Shown piece after piece: positions 58,627-64,000 of a stretch of DNA of 64,000 bases. This DNA comes from Brevundimonas sp. NIBR11. Lineage in GTDB: Bacteria; Pseudomonadota; Alphaproteobacteria; Caulobacterales; Caulobacteraceae. The notes below the pieces were generated by a model that worked only from the letters and a program-made list of their open reading frames with translations, did not search any database and was not told where the DNA came from. A program made the position numbers and the translations under genes. The first letter of the stretch is position 1; every line of letters begins with the position of its first letter. Where the stretch lies: the NCBI RefSeq assembly GCF_027912535.1, contig NZ_CP115465.1:531001-595000 (forward strand), read 5' to 3'.

Positions 58627-61485
58627 TTACTGAGCCGGAGCCGGGAGGCTGGCGGATACGACCGAGGCGCGCCAAGCCTTGGACGGGACCAGATAACGCT
58701 GCGCCAGGGCCTGGATGTCGGCCGGCGTGACCGCTTCCAGATCCGAGATGTGGCTGGTGATCTCGCCGGGCGTGTTCGGCCGGCTGGATAGCTCGCCGAG
58801 CATGGACAGCCAGTAATCGTTGCCGGCCTGGCTGCGACGCAGAGCCTCGACCTGAGGGGTACGGGCCCGGTTCAGCTCATCCTCGGTGATCGGCGTATCG
58901 CGTAACGAAGCGGCGATGGCGTCGACCTCGGTGAAGAACGGACCCTGGTTCTCCGGCGTGGTCTGGGCCGTGACGTAGATCGAGCCGTAGTTTGCATAGA
59001 CATCCGACGCCGACGAACCCGAGCCCGGGCTGTAGGCCAGGGCCAGTTCCTCGCGGATCCGGGCCAGGACACGAAGCTCCATGACGGCCGACAGCAGATT
59101 CACCCGACGCGCTTCGGTCTCATCCTCGACCGAATCCGCCGTCGGCCAGGCGACGTAGCCCAGGGCCTGTTCGGCCGGACCGTTGTGGGTCAGGCGGATC
59201 GGTTCTGGCGTACCGGCGGGGAAGCGAAGGACATCGGCGCCCGGAGCGTGCGGCGCGGCCGGGCCGCGCGTCGGCAGGGCGGCCAGGGTCGAACCCACGG
59301 CGGCGACGGCGTCATCCACCGTCGTGTCGCCGACTATGACGACCTCGATAGGACCCGAGGCCAGACCGGCCGTGAGGCCGGCCTTCAACTGTTCGTTGGT
59401 CCAGCCGGCGATGTCGGCGGCGGTTGGGAAGGCCTGACGCGCATCGCCGGACGCCAGAAGCGAGGACGACTGGATGGCGAAGGCCCCGCCGGGCGTGGCC
59501 ATCTGCTGGGCCAGGATTTGCGGGAAGAAAGCCTTGATCTGCTCGAACGGCGCCGGGCGCAGGCCGGGATCGGTCAGGTAGGCGGTCAGAATCTGCATCT
59601 CGAGCTGCAGGTCCTGGGGCCGGGTGGCGCCGCTCAGCTGATAGCTGTCGCCGCCGACCGAGAAGTTGGCGCCATAGATGCGGCCGCTCAGCACGCGGGC
59701 CAGCTCGTCGGCGGTCAGGCGGCCGAGACCCCCGGCGGTGTAGGTGAACCCGGCCAGGGACTGGATGTCGGGTCGCTCGGGCGACAGGCCCAGCTCGCCG
59801 ATGCCGGTACGCACGCTGATCAGGATCTGTTCGTCGCGGAAGTCGGTCGGCTTGACCACCAGGCGCGTGCCGTTGGCGAAGGTGACGACGGTCGTGCCGA
59901 TCTCCGCGATCTCCTGACGGCCGGTCGGCTGGGCGGCGGCGCCGAAGCTCGCGTACGGCCATTCCAGAGCGGCTTGCTCGGCTCGGGCGGTGACCGGCAC
60001 GGCCTGCGACGCGGCGAGCATGGCGGTGACGGCGGCCTCTCCGCCCTCGATGGGTTCGGGCGTGACGACCAGGGCCAGGGGGCCCTGACCTTCGAAGACC
60101 GCGCGCACGGCGGTGTCGACGGCGGCGGGCGTCAGGCCTTCGACGGCGGCGTTGAAGATGTCGAGATTGGTTTGGGGCGCGGTGAAGACCCGATCGTCGT
60201 TGATGCTGTTCAGAAGGCCGGCGGCGAGGCCGGTCGTCGTTCGGGTGGCGGCGGCGGCGACGGCGTTCTGCAGAGCGGTCCGGTTGTCGGTGATCTCGCG
60301 CGCCAGTTCGGCCTGCGTGACCCCGAACTCGACGAGGCGACGCTTCTCCTGCTCGATCGCTTCCAGCGCGCGTTGCAGCCCGCCCGGATTGAAGTTGGCC
60401 GAGATCGTGCCGACATCGAAGCTGTCGACCCACGACTGGGCGCCCGCGCTGCCGCTGATGAACGGCGGGTTGTCGGCGCGGGCCAGTTCGCCGAGGCGAC
60501 GGTTCAGAACCGCCAGACCGAGCCCGCGGCGGATGCGCGAGGCGCGCTCGTCCACCGTATCGGGATCGAGGTCCGGAGACTGGATCCAGTTGATCTGGAT
60601 GGAGGACTGCACGCCCGGTTCGACCAGGATGCGGGTCTCGGCGTCGCGCGGGGCGACCGTGCCCAGGTCAGGTTCGGGACCATCCGGGGCGGACGGCTGC
60701 CAGCTTTCGAAGGCGCCTCGAATCTTGGCCTCCATCTGATCGACGTCGAAGTCGCCGACGGCGATCATGGTGGCGCGCGAGGGACGGTAATAGGCCTCGT
60801 AGAAGTTGACGAAGCGCTCGCGCGGCGCGGTGCGGATGACTTCCATATCCCCGATCGGGATCCGCGAGGAGACGCGCTGGCCCGGCCCGAGCAGGGCCAA
60901 CTGGGCGATCAGGGCCCGCAGCCCCGGCGAGTTGCGGGTGCGCTCCTCGCCCTGGATCACGCCGCGTTCGGCCTCGATCTGGTCGGGGGCCATCAGGGCC
61001 TCGGACACCTGTTCGCGCATGATGCGTAGGGCGGTATCGACCGTCTCGTCGTTCGTGCGCGGCAGGTCGAGCTGGTAGAAGGTCTGGTCGAAGCCTGTCT
61101 GGGCGTTGGTGTCGGCGCCGAAGGCCAGGCCCAGACGCTCCAGGATCGCCAGGAGCTCGTTCTCCGGGATATTGGTCGTCCCGTTGAAGGCCATGTGCTC
61201 CATGAAGTGGGCGAGGCCCCGCTGGTTCTCTTCTTCCATCAGCGAGCCCGCATCGATGCGCAGCCGAAGGCTGGCCTGACCCGGAGGCGTGGCGTTCCTC
61301 AGGATCGCATAGCGCATGCCGTTGGGCAGGATGCCGAAGCGGACGTTCGAATCGGCGGGAATATCACTGGCCGCCTGGGCCCAGGGGTCGGACGGCTCAG
61401 CCGTGGTCTGGGCCGCCGCGGGCAGGGCGCTCAGAAGCGCCAGGCCAGAGGCGGCGGCAAGAAGAAGACGGCGGGCGTTGGACAT
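58627..61485 (-). CDS. M16 family (pitrilysin-type) zinc peptidase
   Basis: 952-residue periplasmic peptidase with a signal peptide (1-26). The active-site domain has inverted zinc motif HFMEH (His93, Glu96, His97) and the downstream Glu173 in IEAERGVIQGEER. Four M16 domains are arranged as two halves; the second half (about 500-952) lacks the zinc set, as expected. Typical substrates are small peptides released in the envelope. Start ATG at 61485. It faces the hypothetical secreted gene end to end and lies about 130 bp from hfaD. Confidence 0.95.
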   Translation of the reverse strand: MSNARRLLLAAASGLALLSALPAAAQTTAEPSDPWAQAASDIPADSNVRFGILPNGMRYAILRNATPPGQASLRLRIDAGSLMEEENQRGLAHFMEHMAFNGTTNIPENELLAILERLGLAFGADTNAQTGFDQTFYQLDLPRTNDETVDTALRIMREQVSEALMAPDQIEAERGVIQGEERTRNSPGLRALIAQLALLGPGQRVSSRIPIGDMEVIRTAPRERFVNFYEAYYRPSRATMIAVGDFDVDQMEAKIRGAFESWQPSAPDGPEPDLGTVAPRDAETRILVEPGVQSSIQINWIQSPDLDPDTVDERASRIRRGLGLAVLNRRLGELARADNPPFISGSAGAQSWVDSFDVGTISANFNPGGLQRALEAIEQEKRRLVEFGVTQAELAREITDNRTALQNAVAAAATRTTTGLAAGLLNSINDDRVFTAPQTNLDIFNAAVEGLTPAAVDTAVRAVFEGQGPLALVVTPEPIEGGEAAVTAMLAASQAVPVTARAEQAALEWPYASFGAAAQPTGRQEIAEIGTTVVTFANGTRLVVKPTDFRDEQILISVRTGIGELGLSPERPDIQSLAGFTYTAGGLGRLTADELARVLSGRIYGANFSVGGDSYQLSGATRPQDLQLEMQILTAYLTDPGLRPAPFEQIKAFFPQILAQQMATPGGAFAIQSSSLLASGDARQAFPTAADIAGWTNEQLKAGLTAGLASGPIEVVIVGDTTVDDAVAAVGSTLAALPTRGPAAPHAPGADVLRFPAGTPEPIRLTHNGPAEQALGYVAWPTADSVEDETEARRVNLLSAVMELRVLARIREELALAYSPGSGSSASDVYANYGSIYVTAQTTPENQGPFFTEVDAIAASLRDTPITEDELNRARTPQVEALRRSQAGNDYWLSMLGELSSRPNTPGEITSHISDLEAVTPADIQALAQRYLVPSKAWRASVVSASLPAPAQ

Positions 61486-61617
61486 GCAGGCTCCGGTGGA
61501 ACGGACCGCACCGGGGTCGGCGCGGCGGAACGAGGTTGACGATAGACAGCCGACGGCCCCCCGCCGGTTGTCGTCACCTTCGCTCCGAACCGGCGCGGGT
61601 GTAAAATGAACTTTACG

Positions 61618-62865
61618 TCAGGTTCCGGGGCGCGAAACGTAGAAGGTGGCCGAGTTGCCGATGGCGTTCGCGCCCGTGGCCACCGAACGGCCGCTGCCGC
61701 GGACGGTCGTCGCTGCGGTGGCCGAGACGGTGCCGGAGTTCGTCTGGCTGTTGGTGACGTCCATCTGGCCATCGCACTGGGAGCAGGCGTAGCCGGTCAC
61801 CGAGTTGCCGACGGCCTCGGCCGCGACATAGGCGTCGTAACCGTAGGCGCCCTCGAAGGTCGAGCTCACTTCGACGCCGCCCGAGTTCACCTGGGAGTTG
61901 TCGATCTCCAGATAGCGGTCGTTATTCCCGATGGAGACCTCGTTGCCCGTGCCATAGGCGTTCGAGGTCGCCGCGCCGAAGTCGTAGCTGGTGACGCGGC
62001 TGGCGGTCTGAATCTGCGAGAGGTTCGACTGGTCCGTGGTCACGACGGCCGAGCCGCCCTGATTGTACAGCAGCGCCTGGTTGCCCGTGGCGCGCGCCCG
62101 GCCGGCCAGGTCCCAGGCATTTCCGGAGTTGGCGCTTGTGGAGGCGGTGACCTGATCGCCGGACTGGCGCTGGCGGATGGTCAGGTCCTGACTGGAAGCG
62201 AGGCCGGAGTTCACCGTGACGACGTTGCCGGCTGACTGGCTTATGAACTCTCCCGTCTCGGGGATGTATTGCGTCCCGGCGAAGTTCGAGGCGCGCACGC
62301 CGGCGGCGGAGTTCTGGATCACCGTGCCCTCGACGCGCGAGCCGCTGGCGCCCAGCGAGGTCGTGTTGGCGATGGCCGTGACGCCGACCGAAGCGCCGCC
62401 GATCAACCGGGCCGAGGATCCCGTGATGGTCGACGAGGCGGTGACCTCGGACGGACCGACGGTCTGCGTCGCGTCAATGCTCAGATCGGCGCCATAGGCC
62501 CCGGCGCCCAGATAGGTCCCGCGCGCCTGGGTCGTCGCATTGACGGGCCCCTGGGTGTCGCCGGTCAGGGTCATCGTCGTCGTGGCGGAGGTATTGCCGC
62601 GCATGGTCTGCTGGGACGACAGCTCCAACTCGCCGTTCTCGACCGTCCCAGACAGGGTGACGCCCTGAGCCGCGACATTGACGCCGACCTCGCCGGTGGC
62701 GCCTTCGACATTCAGGGTCTGGCCCGCGATGACGTCGCCGAGCTGAAGCTGCTGGTTCAGGACGATCGATCGGTCCTGCTGCGCGCTGGCCTCAGTAGCG
62801 GCTACGACGCACAGCGCCGTCGCGGCCAGAGTGCCAGCGAGACGGATCGGCGCGAGTCTGGCCAT
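61618..62865 (-). CDS. hfaD: holdfast anchor protein HfaD
   Basis: 415-residue exported protein. Signal peptide at residues 1-29 (ends EASAQ), then a repetitive beta-rich body full of Gly, Ser, Thr, Asn and Val: LQLGDVIAGQTLNVEGATGE, NTSATTTMTLTGDTQGPVNA, VTASSTITGSSARLIGGASV, SVTGYACSQCDGQMDVTNSQ and NSGTVSATAATTVRGSGRSV. This pattern and its place after hfaA and hfaB match HfaD, which anchors the holdfast polysaccharide to the outer membrane with HfaA and HfaB in Caulobacter. Start at 62865 lies inside hfaB (74-bp overlap), needed for the signal peptide. Confidence 0.85.
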   Translation of the reverse strand: MARLAPIRLAGTLAATALCVVAATEASAQQDRSIVLNQQLQLGDVIAGQTLNVEGATGEVGVNVAAQGVTLSGTVENGELELSSQQTMRGNTSATTTMTLTGDTQGPVNATTQARGTYLGAGAYGADLSIDATQTVGPSEVTASSTITGSSARLIGGASVGVTAIANTTSLGASGSRVEGTVIQNSAAGVRASNFAGTQYIPETGEFISQSAGNVVTVNSGLASSQDLTIRQRQSGDQVTASTSANSGNAWDLAGRARATGNQALLYNQGGSAVVTTDQSNLSQIQTASRVTSYDFGAATSNAYGTGNEVSIGNNDRYLEIDNSQVNSGGVEVSSTFEGAYGYDAYVAAEAVGNSVTGYACSQCDGQMDVTNSQTNSGTVSATAATTVRGSGRSVATGANAIGNSATFYVSRPGT

Positions 62866-63805
62866 TGTTCGTTCCCGTGTTGTCGTAGGCGGCGTAGTAG
62901 CCGCCGGTCGCGCCTACCGTGTTCAGCGGATCGTTGGCCGCATCGATGCAGACCTCCGGTCCCGGTGCGCCGTACAGATTGGCCATCATCTCCAGAGTGG
63001 CGCGCTCGATCAGGGCGCGGACCGCCAGCCCGACGGGCTCCATCGCGCCGGTGCCGGCCGACACATCGAAGACGTTGCCGTTGAGGAAGTCGAACATGCC
63101 GGCCGAGACTTCGCGGCCGATGATCTGCTTCTGGTAGGAGATGACGTCGACCACTTCGAGCGTGGTGGTCTGGACCAGACGCAGGTCAAGGGCGACGTTC
63201 ATCACATAGACCTTGCCCTGGATGATGCCGGACCCCGGCACGTCGGTATCGGTCTCGCCCACCCCGGCGTCGAAACCGGCCGAGCGGATGTTGTAGTTCA
63301 TCTCGGTGATGCCGCCGACGATGTAGAAGTCCGAGCCCGGCACCTGACCCGCCAAGATGCGGCGGTAGTTGGCGTCGGCGGGCGCGTCGGGGCCTTCGTC
63401 GCCGATCAGGCGGTTGTTGGCGTAGCGGAGCTCCATCTCCGAGATGGAGGTGTCGTAGCGCTCGACCATCCGCGCGCCGGCCTTGGCCAGGGCGGAGTTG
63501 GCCATCAGCGAAGCGCCCTGGGTGATCTGGCGACCGCCGTCTGACGAGACCGAGCCCGTGTAGTCGCCGATCCGGCCCACCGCCATGCGCGGCGAGGGCA
63601 AATTATATCGACGCGCGTAGTCGGCCAGGCAGTAGAGCGCCTGGGAGTAGGGGGTCGAGTTGGACGTCACCGGCGCATTGCCGATCGGTCGGGCGTAGAG
63701 GCCGCCCGGGCCCGCCACCGGACTGACGCAGGCGGACAGGAGTGCGGCGACCGCAGCGGCGACGACGCCGCTCCGCAACCGGGGACGAAGCGTGCGCGCG
63801 ATCAT
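62792..63805 (-). CDS. hfaB: holdfast anchor lipoprotein HfaB (CsgG-like)
   Basis: 337 residues. Signal with lipobox VAALLSAC (Cys26), then CsgG-family core: SQALYCLADYARRYNLPSPR, VGRIGDYTGSVSSDGGRQIT, GASLMANSALAKAGARMVER, SDFYIVGGITEMNYNIRSAG, LDLRLVQTTTLEVVDVISYQ and GLAVRALIERATLEMMANLY. HfaB is an outer-membrane secretion-pore-like lipoprotein required for HfaA/HfaD export. Its start overlaps hfaA by four bases. The last 25 residues are Arg-rich and lie in the overlap with hfaD, possibly beyond the ancestral stop. Confidence 0.88.
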   Translation of the reverse strand: MIARTLRPRLRSGVVAAAVAALLSACVSPVAGPGGLYARPIGNAPVTSNSTPYSQALYCLADYARRYNLPSPRMAVGRIGDYTGSVSSDGGRQITQGASLMANSALAKAGARMVERYDTSISEMELRYANNRLIGDEGPDAPADANYRRILAGQVPGSDFYIVGGITEMNYNIRSAGFDAGVGETDTDVPGSGIIQGKVYVMNVALDLRLVQTTTLEVVDVISYQKQIIGREVSAGMFDFLNGNVFDVSAGTGAMEPVGLAVRALIERATLEMMANLYGAPGPEVCIDAANDPLNTVGATGGYYAAYDNTGTNNGQTRADPSRWHSGRDGAVRRSRY

Positions 63806-64000
63806 TCGAGACCTGTCAGTGTGCCGGTCAGATCCGTGCGGGCGCTGACATTGCCCGTATTGGTCTGACGCGAGTTTACGATGACCGTGTTGTGGCTGCC
63901 CTGGACCACCACGTTCAGATTGTTGCCGATGGCCGTGGAGCCGGCGATCGTCGTGCCCTGAGAGCCACCGGCTCCGGAATAGGTCTGGGACACGCCCCCG
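63802..64000 (-). CDS. hfaA: holdfast anchor protein HfaA, 5' end outside window
   Basis: The C-terminal 65 residues or so (VSQTYSGAGGSQGTTIAGST, AIGNNLNVVVQGSHNTVIVN, SRQTNTGNVSARTDLTGTLT) of an amyloid-like, Asn/Gln/Ser/Thr-rich secreted protein. The frame is open to the edge. In Caulobacter HfaA is polymeric and sits with HfaB and HfaD at the stalk tip. Stop overlaps the hfaB start (ATGA). Confidence 0.8.
   Translation of the reverse strand, partial: GGVSQTYSGAGGSQGTTIAGSTAIGNNLNVVVQGSHNTVIVNSRQTNTGNVSARTDLTGTLTGLE

Noticed and set aside
1..64000. Long antisense frames opposite purL, ppdK, glyS, purB and others
   Set aside because: High GC content opens long antisense frames; these lack conserved motifs and lie opposite well-identified enzymes.

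Overview
The window is a high-GC, densely packed alphaproteobacterial chromosome segment. The gene content points to the Caulobacteraceae, most likely Brevundimonas or a close relative. The evidence is a holdfast-anchor cluster (hfaA-hfaB-hfaD) at the right edge, a zauP-zapA pair followed by a 6S RNA-like sequence and fthC, a DUF1476 (F1-ATPase zeta inhibitor) gene, and CtrA-type TTAACCAT half-sites. Genus is inference; no rRNA is present. I see no prophage, transposase, integrase or CRISPR array.

Layout. 1-2.6 kb: edge of an OmpR-type response regulator, divergent from a secreted EF-hand protein and an S41-family protein. 2.6-7.1 kb (minus): purT, a lipoprotein, a VOC protein and transketolase. 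7.2-10 kb (plus): zauP, zapA, 6S RNA, a small membrane protein, fthC, a ymdB-like phosphoesterase and a broken BlaI-type regulator. 10-24 kb: DUF305 lipoprotein, Tat-exported PhoD, then de novo purine synthesis on the minus strand (purC, purS, purQ, purL, purB), interleaved with a secreted HIT protein, a PEBP, a TspO-like membrane protein, two tiny acidic proteins, a fasciclin lipoprotein, an alkyl/hypoxanthine-type DNA glycosylase and a 2OG-Fe oxygenase. 24-33 kb: lytic transglycosylase, family-4 uracil-DNA glycosylase, ETF-ubiquinone oxidoreductase, TPR protein coupled to ispE, second fasciclin protein. 33-41 kb: glyQ-glyS, pyruvate phosphate dikinase, a ketopantoate-reductase-like enzyme, separated by palindromic intergenic repeats. 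41-48 kb (minus): a FabH-like synthase and a tight run of ROK kinase, SDR, CitE-like lyase and KpsC capsule Kdo-transferase. 48-52 kb (plus): a three-gene envelope cluster behind inverted CtrA-type half-sites. 52-64 kb: tRNA with CAT anticodon, SIMPL protein, pirin, DoxX, phoH with a terminator in its leader, gamma-carbonic anhydrase, PAS protein, a low-complexity secreted protein, an M16 peptidase and the hfa genes.

How it fits together. Most genes are housekeeping: purines, carbon flux (Tkt, PPDK), one-carbon metabolism (FthC, PurT), isoprenoids (IspE), glycyl-tRNA synthesis and repair glycosylases. The accessory flavour is the cell surface: holdfast anchor, KpsC capsule priming, beta-barrel and beta-helix proteins, and numerous predicted secreted proteins.

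Most worth a second look: (1) three genes (fthC, a DNA glycosylase, ispE) that appear to start at CTG inside a CTGA overlap with the upstream stop; (2) a GST whose only well-placed start codon is ATC; (3) a perfect intrinsic terminator about 20 nt upstream of phoH, suggesting a leader attenuator or small RNA; (4) 11-bp inverted CtrA-type half-sites before an uncharacterised envelope cluster; (5) back-to-back palindromes before glyQ and three larger palindromic intergenic elements; (6) a frameshifted BlaI-like regulator and a long hfaB/hfaD overlap that may be recent mutations or assembly errors.
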